This document shows, in pieces, positions 10,402-22,000 of a stretch of DNA of 64,000 nucleotides. The notes under the pieces were generated by a model. It had not been told where the DNA came from, did no database searches, and saw nothing but the letters and a program-made list of their open reading frames with translations. This stretch comes from Akebia trifoliata. Lineage: Eukaryota > Streptophyta > Magnoliopsida > Ranunculales > Lardizabalaceae. The first letter of the stretch is position 1; the number at the start of each line of letters is the position of its first letter. Where the stretch lies: assembly GCA_017979445.1 (NCBI GenBank), contig CM030704.1:17467658-17531657 (forward strand), given 5' to 3'. The translations under genes were made by a program, and so were the position numbers.

Positions 10402-10682
10402 GGGGATGGATCATGGGACATATGTAAAAACAATGCAATAATAAAAAAATTCAAAATATGGGTTAGAAATTTTGGATTGATTTGATTTTTTGTGAGGATG
10501 ATCTCTATGATGAGAAGATCATCTTGAAAAAAAAAATCAATCTAATATAAAACTTCTAACCCCATCAAAAGTGATTTAGAATGTGGATCGTCGATTTTTT
10601 ACTAATAATTTGTAAACCACTTTTGATGGACTTACAAGTTTCAGATTGAGCAGATTTTTTGTGAGGATGATCTTCTCATCAT
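10402..10682. mobile_element. Palindromic MITE H, right-truncated
   Basis: It matches MITE G (ATGGATCATGGGACATATGT at the left end, spacer with GTGGATCGTCGATTTTT). It stops within the second hairpin at a (TA)n run, so its right terminus is missing. Confidence 0.72.
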
Positions 10683-10700
10683 ATATATATATATAGATAT

Positions 10701-11068
10701 GGGTTGGGTTTCATAAACAAAGTGTATTGTCCTATATGAGCTAAAAGTTTTGGAATGACTTGATTTTTTTAAAGATGATCTCTATGGTGAAGAAATCATC
10801 CTCATCACAAAAAATTAGTCTATTCTAAAATTTATAATCCTAGTTTTTAACTTGACGAATTGCGGACCGTCAATTTTCTACCATTAGTTTGTAATTACTT
10901 TTCATGTGGTTAGAAGTTTCGGAATGGGCTGGTATTTTGTGAGGATTATCTCCTCACCATAGAGATAATCCTCACAAAAAATCAGTCCATTTCAAAACTT
11001 TTTAGTCATATAAGACAAAATTTTGTCTAGAACATTGTCTACAATTTTGTCTATCTAACGCTATCTTA
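10701..11068. mobile_element. Palindromic MITE I
   Basis: It starts GGGTTGGGTTTCATAAACAA and has two diverged hairpins with TTTTGTGAGGATTATC-type arms. It ends near an ACAAAATTTTGTCTA palindrome. Its right edge is approximate. Confidence 0.6.
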
Positions 11069-11082
11069 TATATGTGTGTGTG

Positions 11083-11385
11083 TGACTGGATTCTAGAGAC
11101 AAAATTTTAGACAAAGTGTTTTATCCTATATGGGCTAAAAGTTTCGAAATGGCCTGACTTTTTGTGAGGGTGATCTTGATGGTGAGGAAGTCATTCATCA
11201 CGAAAAATCAACTAATTCTGTAATTTCTAACCCTAGTTTTTAAGTTTAAGAATCATGGACCGTCAATTGTTTACCATTAGTTTATGACCACTTTTCATGG
11301 GGTTAAAAATTTCGAAATGGGATGATTTTTGGAGAGGATTATATACTCCATAGAGATCATCCTCACTAAAAATCAACCATATCAA
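11083..11385. mobile_element. Palindromic MITE J, degenerate
   Basis: It follows a short (GT)n. It contains the same spacer (ATGGACCGTCAATTGTTTAC) and diverged hairpin arms. The right end is not defined. Confidence 0.55.
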
Positions 11386-11770
11386 TATGCGGTTATATGG
11401 ACTGGATGATCATCCATCTTTATGGATCACATATCAACGTTGTGCCCAAATACACCATCACGTGACACGTGTATGTAGAATATTAAATTTTATGAACTAT
11501 CAAAAAAAAAAAAAAATTGAGAAAAGAGTTTTTCACGTTAGATTTAAATTTTATTTCTAAGAGTTCAATGATTGTCCATTTTTAACTCAAGATCCAACAC
11601 CAAAAAGTTCTTTTTTTTGGGAGGATTTTTGTTTTCAAGCCCAATCTAGACGGTAAATAAGAGGCTGAGTTATCATTTAGACTAATTCGACAGTCCGCAC
11701 GCCCAAATGTGGACCTTGGTCCATGTTCTATATGGTCCATTGGTCCATGCAACCTTTTCCATATACATAT

Positions 11771-11807
<37 letters not shown>

Positions 11808-12599
11808 CGTTCCATACAAACCTTGAACCAAGAATCAAACTAAATTGATCGGCTCTCCATTTTCTAAACCCAAAACCAAATCACAAATTGTTCCAAACCA
11901 ACCCAAAGCTATCGGTTTGGTTCAGTTCTCAATTTGAACCAGCCCAAGTTGCACCATTAGTTATTACTGTGGTTGGTTAATATTTCGATAGTAGTTAATA
12001 AATCTTATTTGAACCATAGGAATTTTTGTTGTTCATGGACATACTGTTAATAATTTGATCTTTTGATTGACCACGCATTAAACATCTAATGGCGTCTGAT
12101 CAGGATCTCTTGCACTCCTAGTATTTTTACTCGGGATTTTCTCCATACCCTCAATCTTGACTCTTGGGATGATAGGATTAAGGATGGATCAGAAAATCGT
12201 TATGAGAAGCACCCGACAACTTATCCCAATTCAGGGTTTCCTAAACAACCTGATGCACTTAAACCCAAAAGAAAGTGTTTAAATCATAAAACAATCAATA
12301 ACCTTCTTTGGAATCTTAATTCTTAACATAGTAAAAATTATTTAATATAGAATTTTCTTTCCATATACCCTATTTACTTTTGTATGGTAAATTAGCAAAT
12401 CAGATTGTATCTTAAAAGAAAAACCTGTATTATGGTTCCCTTAAGTAATTTCCACCAACTTTATCTAAAATTTACTCAATCTAACTAGCCAGGAAATCAA
12501 TGAGAAAATTTATGGGTAGAAAAAGAAATGAAATTTCAGATATAGTGGTTGAAAAGCACTCTTATTTACATATCTTAATTACAGGAACCAGAAATCTTT
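11386..12599. other. 3' flank of the GRF/zinc-knuckle gene; (GA)n and hAT-like remnant
   Basis: It contains poly-A (near 11502), a (GA)n run at about 11774-11806, and AACCAAACC-type motifs with ..GTTGCACCATTAG at about 11870-11960 that resemble a hAT MITE end. The last few hundred bases before 12600 are probably the 3' UTR of the minus-strand gene, but I see no decisive polyadenylation signal. Confidence 0.4.
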
Positions 12600-13010
12600 C
12601 TACCACCTTTTGCCAACTTTCAGATCTTGAGCTGGGCAATCCCTAGCCCAGTGTCCAGACTTACCACATTTATAGCATGTGCCCGATGTGTCAGACGACC
12701 TTACTCGTGCATCTACTGAAGAAACAGAAGAAGGATTGGGGCAATCCCTAGCCCAATGTCCAGACTTACCGCACTTAAAGCACGTGCCGGATGTAGCAGA
12801 CCTTCCTCCAACATCAATTGAAGAAGTAGATGAAGGGTTGGGACAATCCTTGGCCCAATGCCTGTCCTGACCGCATTTAAAACAGGAAGAACCACTCGTA
12901 CCACTGTAGCTTTTGTTGTTTCCATCATTATTCGAATTACTGTAAACCTGTGAAAAACTTGTTTGCAGACCAGTTTCATTGCACCATTTAAAGAAACCGC
13001 AAGAAAGAAC
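12600..13010 (-). CDS. Exon 3 of the GRF/zinc-knuckle gene (residues 233-368)
   Basis: The acceptor is GCTTTTCAG and the exon starts VLSCGFFKWCN, completing GRF finger 2. It then carries three knuckles (CFKCGQDRHWAKDC, CFKCGKSGHWARDC, CYKCGKSGHWARDC) spaced 34-35 residues apart, and ends ..KVGKRW then TAG. The spacing shows that the knuckles arose by roughly 100-bp tandem duplication. Confidence 0.9.
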   Translation of the reverse strand, partial: VLSCGFFKWCNETGLQTSFSQVYSNSNNDGNNKSYSGTSGSSCFKCGQDRHWAKDCPNPSSTSSIDVGGRSATSGTCFKCGKSGHWARDCPNPSSVSSVDARVRSSDTSGTCYKCGKSGHWARDCPAQDLKVGKRW

Positions 13011-16000
13011 CTGAAAAGCAAAGAAAAGACAAGTCCTGAATCGTAGATTTAGTATGTATAGAAAACAATTATAGTTGCATTAACTACTACATTATGAAGG
13101 ATTTGTTCTAGTTAACAGGTGAATGTGGAACCCTGACTCAAATCATGAATGCAATAAAAATAATAAAAATAAAAAATAAAATGCCCATGGAACACAGCAT
13201 GATTTAACATGGTACAGCAGTGCCTACGTTCACGATGATATAAGAGCATTCAATGTTCAGTACTTAGTCATAGCTCACTAACCAGTTTTTCTGCACTAAG
13301 TTCTTGGTTTTTACTATTAACAAGGACTATTTTTGTGAATGTGAGATAGAGCTTCCCAAGAATGCAAACTTAACCTCCTAGATCTCCCCACAGCTTACTA
13401 GTAATTTGTGCATAAAGAATGCTAGTACTTCCCATCTTTGTCGTTAATCCCCACCAATAGAGAAAAAAGACAATGGAGATGATGACAGTGCTGATGTAGA
13501 CATTCTGGGGACTACTATTTTCGGGTTTGCTCTCTTGATGAGAATTACTGAGAATAACACAAGAAAGTACTATATTTAGTAAACAGAATTCCATAGATGG
13601 TTATCGAGTTAAATTCCATTGAAAAGTGTGACCTTCGAAATTCATAAGTCGTCAATACAAGTTAAGGATTAGATGGTCCCCTAAAATGATAAATGACTTT
13701 TCTTTTCAGATCTCCCCTTCATTTCTGTCATTTATTTTTTCTTTTAGGTAACAATAGAATCACATTGTAAAAACCTTAAGGAAAGAACTTGTATTTATGA
13801 TTTCATGATAACCACATCATATTAACCTAAAGGGAAAAATATGTATTCAGATCAACTTCTAGATATAATGTAATAACGATTTATATTACAAACCAGACCA
13901 AAAGCCAAGGATGGATACAAGAAAAGATGTCCACATTCTAACATATTTGCTAGACCTAGAGATGATAAATAGGCAAAGATGGAAAGTCAAGTAAATTGGC
14001 ATTCCCTTTTTTTCCTTTGATTCATTTCGAATTGATACGAGTGGGTGGTCTATTGTTTGCTGGAGTTGAAGTGGAGGTGCATTATGACCATTCTCGCGTG
14101 GTTTTTATTCTTTCAACCCTTATTTTCTTCTTTGAGATTCTACTTGGCATTTCATATTTTCTCTGGTTCTAGGTAACCCAGCTTCTCAATGTTGACTCCC
14201 TCGTTGGGTTCTAGGGATTGACAAAGATGGTGTATGAAAGTGTCTCTCTAAATTTATGGTAATCACAAATGTACTTGCCGTGGTGATTATTATTTTGTGC
14301 GACATCTGCCATGAAAGAAGCTAGAAAAATAAGTTCAGAACTCTCAGTCGAGCCAATACATGCTTATCTGCATTGCTTCAGATTGAATGGTTCTTTCCTG
14401 GCCAAAACATGAAATCTAAAAGAATAGAACATAAATAGTTGTAATAAAGAAGACAATTGATTTCACCCACTGTTCCCTGGTTTCTTCTCTTTGTATATAT
14501 AATGATTAAACACCTGTGAGAGAGATATATATAAAATGATTGAGCAACTGTGTGCGTGTGAGAGAGAGAGGGAGAGAGAAAAAATTTCCATATTTTTTCT
14601 TTGATGGCACTGCTGCATTTATGAGTTGCAATAGATGCTCAACAAACAGCTTGGCTTAAGCCTAAGCCATTTGGGGAAAAAATCTTAAAAGAAGTGCCAT
14701 GTCAACTACATTTAGACCATAGATTTTTGTTGATGAATGGTAAATCTTTGGTGTAGAATTGGGGAAGTAAGAATTAGGAGTATCCCTAATTATAAGGGTA
14801 GTATTGTCTTTATCCCTTTTTATGTCCCTTTATGTCTATATATTGCGGCATGATCATCTTCTTTAAGGTTAGGGGGGTAAAAAAGGAAAGACGATAAAGT
14901 TGTAGCGGTATTATTCGAAAATGGGTAGAAGGGTAAAAGAAATAAAGTTGGAGGGGTATTATTAGAGAAGGACGAGAGGAGGAAACAGAATAAAGTTGGA
15001 GGGTATTATTGGAAAGGGAACAAGAGAAAACGCAATAAAGTTGAAGGGGTATTCTTGGAAAGGGAAGAGAGAAAAAGAAATAAAGTTGAAATCATTCCTC
15101 AAGATTTATACAAGATTGAATATGAACCGCTCTTCATAGGGCATAAACGTTAGGGGAAGACAACTGTTGTGTTTTATTATATAGATGTTTATGTACGCTT
15201 TGGTATTTATATTGGCTTGTAAGGGCTTTATTGGCTAATTAGTACTTTTTAAATATAAACAGATGAGCTTAGGGATCATGGGACACAACTCCAATGATTC
15301 CCTCCTCCTTGCAACAAACACTCAAAAGTTTTTTTTTTTAATAAGCTTACATTTTATTGAAAAGGGGTACGAGATGGCCCCGAAGTACAAACTTATCAAA
15401 AAGAAGCAAGAGCCACTTAGGCATCCTTTAAATTACAAACCATATCCCACCTAACAACGAAATCCTCAAAGAAAGTTCCTATAAAAATTCTATAAAATTT
15501 TCCAAAAAAGAACAGAAGACCCAAAATGAACAATAGTAGATCATAAATTGCGAGTTTTTTCCCTTCAAAAATGCTTATATTTCTCTCCTTCCAAATTCCC
15601 CAACAAATGGCAGACAGGGTAAGACTCCAAAGGATCCATTTCAAACTTTTAAAAGGGTTACTCTACAATCCCCAAGTCTCAAAAAACTCCTTAATAGACC
15701 TCGAAAAACAACCCTTCAAACTGAACAGGCCAAGGAAATGAGCCCCAACCTTGTGAGCAAGATCACAATGAATGAGCAAATAGTTCGCCGTCTCTCCCTC
15801 CCTTAAGCATAGCAAGCATCCATTTGGGGTTTGAAGACCTCTTATGATTAACTGATCCAAAGTGGTGACTTTCTCCAACGACGCTTACCACACAAAAACA
15901 GAAACCTTAGAGGGTACTTTAATACCCCAAACAAAAGAAGTTGGGAAGGTGGAGTTGGAAGAAGGAAGCTTTGTAGCGTACATAAACCTCACCAAGTAAA

Positions 16001-19000
16001 CACCATCTTGCCTGCTATCCCAATGTATAATATCATCTATGTCCGCGCATATAGTAAAATCCTCAACCAATTCCAAGAGCCTTCCCATACTAGCGAGCTC
16101 CCAATCATTGAAGTTTTGTTTGAAGCCAAAATCCCAAGACCTAGGCATGTTGTCCCCCACTAGGAACTCCACTATAGGCCTCCCCTTTTTAGTAGAGACT
16201 GCGTAAAGATCCAGAAATTACCCCTCCAAAGATGTCTTCCCACACCACCTGTCTTCCCAAAAACGAATTTTGTTGCCCCTCCCCATTTTAAACTTAACTC
16301 TCCTATGGAAAGCGGGAGTTCTCTCCAAAATGCCTTTCCACACCCCGCATCCATATTTTTGTTAAAATTGGTATGGGAAACACTTCATTAGATAATCCAA
16401 TATTACAAATCACAACGATTAAATTACATAGGTCAAATAACTTGGAATGATTTCAGTCAGAGAAGATGTATATTGAATGACAAGGTAGACTCGGTTACAT
16501 CAATGGCAATGATGAGAGGCTAATTAGTCTGATCCAACCCATGATTAATGGGAACAAGAAAACTTAATTGTAATGCCTTGGTTATTATAATCTATGCGAC
16601 CCTCGAGAGTAGTAAAGGTGTTCATCTTCTAAAGAAAATTAAAGAATATGAGATTCAAATATAAAGAGTTACAACTTATACAAATAAATAAATAAATAAA
16701 ACTAAGTAAACCGAACTAATCCATCTATGGCTTCAAGAAGTTGGGACATCAGATTTGACTTGGCAACCTATGGGAGCTCCGGTCCAAATTCGGATTAGAC
16801 ATTCATGAGGTTCAGGTAGATCAAGTCTCCTTTTATGGGTTTAGGGCTTTGAACTGAATTTGGTCTATCGATTTGGATCTAAGATTTTAACTGTAGTTGC
16901 TATCTAGTTTTGTGATCTAGGAATCAGGTATGACTCTGAATTCCAGATATGAGTCAGTCTTTCACCTAGAACTAGGTTTTGGGGGTTGGGTTATGGAAAC
17001 CGAACGTCTTAGACATCGGATCCACCCAACTAAGTTGTTATCTACTTGGTACATTAACTTGCTCTAGGGTTGATCAAATTGGTTAATAACATGCAAAGCT
17101 TGATATTGATATGAAAATAGATATGTACGTATGAAAAAATTAAGCAAAAGAGATCATATCAACTATGGGGAATTTTTTGGATCTCCCACTCCTCGAGATT
17201 TGTACCAGAATTAATGCTTCTCTCTAGTATTCTTCTCCAATAATCTTCTAAGTTTCCAGTCGTCTTCTCCAATGAACCTTCCTTTTCTGGATTGTCTTCT
17301 CCGTGATCCTCACCTGAAAAGACACTAGTGTGATGTCGACTAAAGAGCCTCTAACGATCAAGTCCGTATTTGATAAAAATTGCAAAGGAATGAGAAGAAA
17401 ATTAAAGCCAGAGAATTATGTGTGGTTTGTGCCTTGGGTTTGAGTGGGAAAGGCCTCCCTATTTATACAGTGGGCTCTTAATGGGGGTAGTAAACTTAGT
17501 AGTAACCACTCACTCATGTTTTCTAGCATTTATGACAATAAAAGTCCATGATGTTTTGACGATAATGAGGACACACTCCCCATGATTCTTGTAACCTACA
17601 TGAGGAGTGGCCTTAAATATGCAACTGCTCCAACTCGGTGACTGTTTAGTTCCTCAAGTTGACTTAGTCGAGTTACGTGTTTACAACTCTTTTGAAAACC
17701 ATGTGTGTTTTACCTTGGCAGTAAAGCATGTTGTAATGATCTTTTCTACTTGGGTAGCTTTATGTTGACTAGTTATAGTACTTTGCTACGTTGCTAGTAA
17801 GGTAGCTTTACATAATTCCCTTAGTGTATCAATCTTTTTAGAGTAATTCCCAAAAATAGTATTAGCAGTAAAAACAGTAGTAGTATTAGCTTCTGAGCAA
17901 GAGCGAGAGAAGAAGAATATGCAGTAACATCAGCTATTGAGTAAAGAGGAGAAGAAGCAATAGCATCAACTACTAACCAAGAGCAAGAAAAGGAAAAAGA
18001 GAAAAAACAATAGTTGCTGTTACTGCTGATAGAACTTTGTCAAATCACTTCAAGTATTTGACAGAAAGGTCAGCTCCCTGATGAAATATCAAATCACCTA
18101 TGATATACGTGAGAAGGGCCTGTTCCCATATGAAGGCCAAACCACCTACAGATTGGAGAGAGAGGGGTCAGCTCCCACAAGGAGCAAACCATCTACGGAT
18201 TGGAGATAGAGATGCCGACTCCCATATGTACCATGGTGAAAGGAGAGGGGTCAGCAAAGGAGGCCGAACCACCTTGAGGGAACAAATAAGGGGTTGGCCA
18301 AGGTGGCTGAACCACTTTGATGGAGCAAGAAAAGGGGGGTCGGCCATAGAGGTCAATCTGCCTACATTTTCAAATTGGGTTACAACTGTTGGGGATGCAA
18401 CGTCAAGGGTTTGGATTTTAGAAACATTGCCATCATCGATAGGGCTGTCAATGGATTGGGCCTAGATCGGATCAAGGTTGATTTGGTACCGATCCAATAG
18501 GTATCGGATCTGGGACTGATATGATAAATATCGGGGCAGACCCTTATCAGATTGAGTTTCTTATCGGATCTAATATTAAGATCCAGATCCGATCCATTAA
18601 CAATTAGATTGGGTCCAAATCGGGTCAAACCTGATTTTATATATCAAATGTAAGTAAAATTTATATATCTCAACAAATATATAGTATAATTTATATACAT
18701 TTTAACATATTATTGGATTGGGTCATTATCAGATCGGGACATGATTGATCCAAACCCGATCCAATAAGATATCGGATCGGATCCTTAACAGAGTCCAAAC
18801 CATCAATCCAGACCTGGAGTTATTGGATTGAAACGAATCGGATTTAGGGTCTGATCCGATCCATTGACAGCCCTAATCATCAGAAACAAGCCACACTAGA
18901 GACAAGATGATAAGTCAGGAAAGTACAAAATAGGGTGTGTACAGATGCCTTTCTTTGGTAGAGGATGCAAAACATATGAATGTCAAAACCAAAGATAACA

Positions 19001-22000
19001 TATTTATAGGCTGACTTGACAACAAGTCGGGATGTTCGGATCGTAGACTATGAATTACCCTCGAACTAATGAAAAAATGTCAAGTCCAAGCATATAGACT
19101 CTTGCTGATGATAATGGAATTTTTTTTCCAATAAGCAAAGAAAATTTATTTAAAAAAAAAAAAAAGAAACTAAGTGGCTAACAGACACCTTGGTATAAGA
19201 GGACCTTAAAAAACAACAAAAAGAACAAAAACTGCACAAAGCCTACAAAACTCAAGACTTGCATGATGGCCCCCAACTAAATATATTGAACTCTTCAAAA
19301 GCTACAATTTCATTGATCACCACCTCTTCTCACTTAAGCTCTTCGCCTTGAAAAACTCTACAATTCTGCTCAAGCCAACTGCCCCAAAAAATGGCAAAAG
19401 GCGTTAAAGACAAGAGGATCAGTTTCCTCGTACTGCAATCTTGAAGGTACCAACTTTGACACAATTGCAGGAGAGAAATGGGAAAGCACCAAGAGACATT
19501 AAAAAGTAAGAGGAAGTGATTCCAAACCTTAGCAATGAAGGGACAATGGTTAAGCAAGTGAGTAACAGATTCGCCACTAGATTTGCATAAAAGACAGAAG
19601 TTTACAGAAGTTATTCCCCTAGCTATGATATTGTCTGTAGTGAGGATTCTGCTGAGAACTGCTGAACACACATAAAGGAGATTTTTTAAGGAACTCTTGG
19701 GTCCCAGATTGATAAAGAAGGAAACTATGAAGGAGTTGTGGGACCAAGGAGGCATAAAAAGATTTTACTGAAAAAACACAGGCAGTGCTTGCTTCCCAAC
19801 ACCATGTGTACAGCAAAGTGCTGTGATGTGTGAATAACATATGCAATACATGCAATGTATGAGCGGATACAGCTTAGATGAACTAAAATACTTTGGTTTG
19901 ATTGACATTTTGAGATGGATAGAAGATTGGAGTCCCCCATATTTATTCAAAATTTCTTAAGACTTCAAAGCAACTCCTACAATGTTCTAGTTTTGTGTTG
20001 ACTCCCTGTTTAGTTGCATCAACACTACATGACCGGTAAATAATAAACACTAAGGGACTTTCTCTAGAATATAGTTTTTTTGCTAAGCAAGCAAGGTGAT
20101 TAGTTCTCGACATGAAAGTTGGTTCAATAGGGTTTGAACCTAGGTAGTGGTATCAACTCTCCACGTACCTTTCCCAATCAGCTAAGTTGGCACCTTCGAC
20201 CTTCTCTAGAACATATAAACAGTTACTTCACCAAAACTTGAGCAAACAGATATAGACTCGAAGTTGATCCTTAATGTAAACCAATCGTAACTGAGAGCAA
20301 ATCATTTATTCAACCTTACAACTTTAGTTTGTAGTATTCAGAATCCAAACAACATGGTTTCCTGAACTCAACTGATCATTGCTCTTATAATATTCGATTT
20401 ATCGCCTTCTCCATTTACTGTAACTCTAGGTAAAAATAACACTTTTTCTATAAATAGTCACCTCCTACTTCTCTTTTATGATAACCAAATAACATTTTTT
20501 TTGGCTATGATCACATAATTACATATCAATAAGTATCTGTTGGAAATTTACAATTAACCATTACAGATGTATAAATAAGTTTATTAGATATGCCCCAACA
20601 CACAAAAAGTGTCTATTCTACCATTATAGCTTGGCCAGAAAATAATATACAGTTCAAGAAATGTTCTACACTTTAAATTAAGTCACTTTGTTAATCGTTC
20701 CTTGAGCCAGGATGATGCAACAAAAGGAAGTAATCTGCAGAAGTTCCAAGGGTTCTGCAAGTTGGGTGGTTTAAACGGACCGACCTATGGTCATGCAGAA
20801 GTCACTTTTAGGATTAAACAGGGAACATATTTCGAGGTTGGTTTTTCTTTTACCAGGGATGTTTTGAGGTTGAGCAAGACCAGGTTTGAAATTAAATGTT
20901 AATGCGTACTGACTTATAGGGTTGCTGTAGAGACTAAAAAAGAAGGAAAAAACTTATGTACAAGTATTGATGGATAGAAACATTTCTGAAGCGACTACAA
21001 ATTTATAGGTTTCATCTCCTTCATTTTTTTAGTGGGCATAAACCCGTGTGCACTTTTTAATTTAGTGCGATATGAGACACATCATATACTTGCATTTATA
21101 AGCCATCTACTCAAGTGATTGTACATCAAAGCTTATTTAAACAAAATGTATCATAAATAGAAATGAAGGAGAAACTTCAACACCACAAGCAGGGCATTTC
21201 ATAGTTGCAAATTCAATTTAGCATACAATAAAGTCATTTGTTCGGGATAGAAATTAGACTGATTATCAAATTGTTCTCAAAAAGCATATTCTTGAGTTTG
21301 ATAAGAGTGGCTTTCCTGACTTATATTGTGAAAGAAAACCATGGACAAGGTTCTAAAGGATTTAAGTAGGGAGAAAAGACATTTGATCTAAGTTTTGGAG
21401 GTTTTGCCACCTCGAATAAAGATCTAAGAAATTTGTCCGTCTCAAAGTGGTTATTAATATAATATAAAATTAGTTTAAATTTTACTTTCAGATTTGTACC
21501 AATAATCCAGTCATAACCGAATGTAAATTAAAAGTTGCAGTTTTATATAAACTCCATACCTGGTTAGCTGGACAACGGTAAAACTGCTGACCCGCATTTT
21601 TTCCAGTCTTTGCTGTCAAAATTAAGCACGAACCTGCACCACATGGACACTGGAGTTCTGGGAATGAAGAATTGGAAGTATAATTTTGGGCCCCACTAGA
21701 TACAGAACTCCCAGACAGATTGTCACACCACTCAAAAAATCCACAGCCTCCATTTTCCTGGGTAATCATAAAAAATATCATAGGTCACTGCTATACAATT
21801 TAAAATCTATTTTTGCATGGAACATATTGAATATGAGCATCAATAGGTTTTAATAGAACAACCGACTTTCCCTTTAGAGATGACTCTAAGAAACATATCG
21901 ATGATGTATCATTATTACCATCTCTGTCTTAAGCCATATATTTGGGTAGTCCACATGAATATTATTTCATCATTCAACTTTATCTAAGCTATATCTTCAC

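Noticed and set aside
12679..12870. Plus-strand frame with two similar repeats of about 34 residues
   Set aside because: It is the antisense shadow of the tandem zinc knuckles in exon 3.
18100..18465. 121-codon frame in intron 2
   Set aside because: Composed of short repeated phrases and running into the hAT MITE at 18440; no domain recognised.
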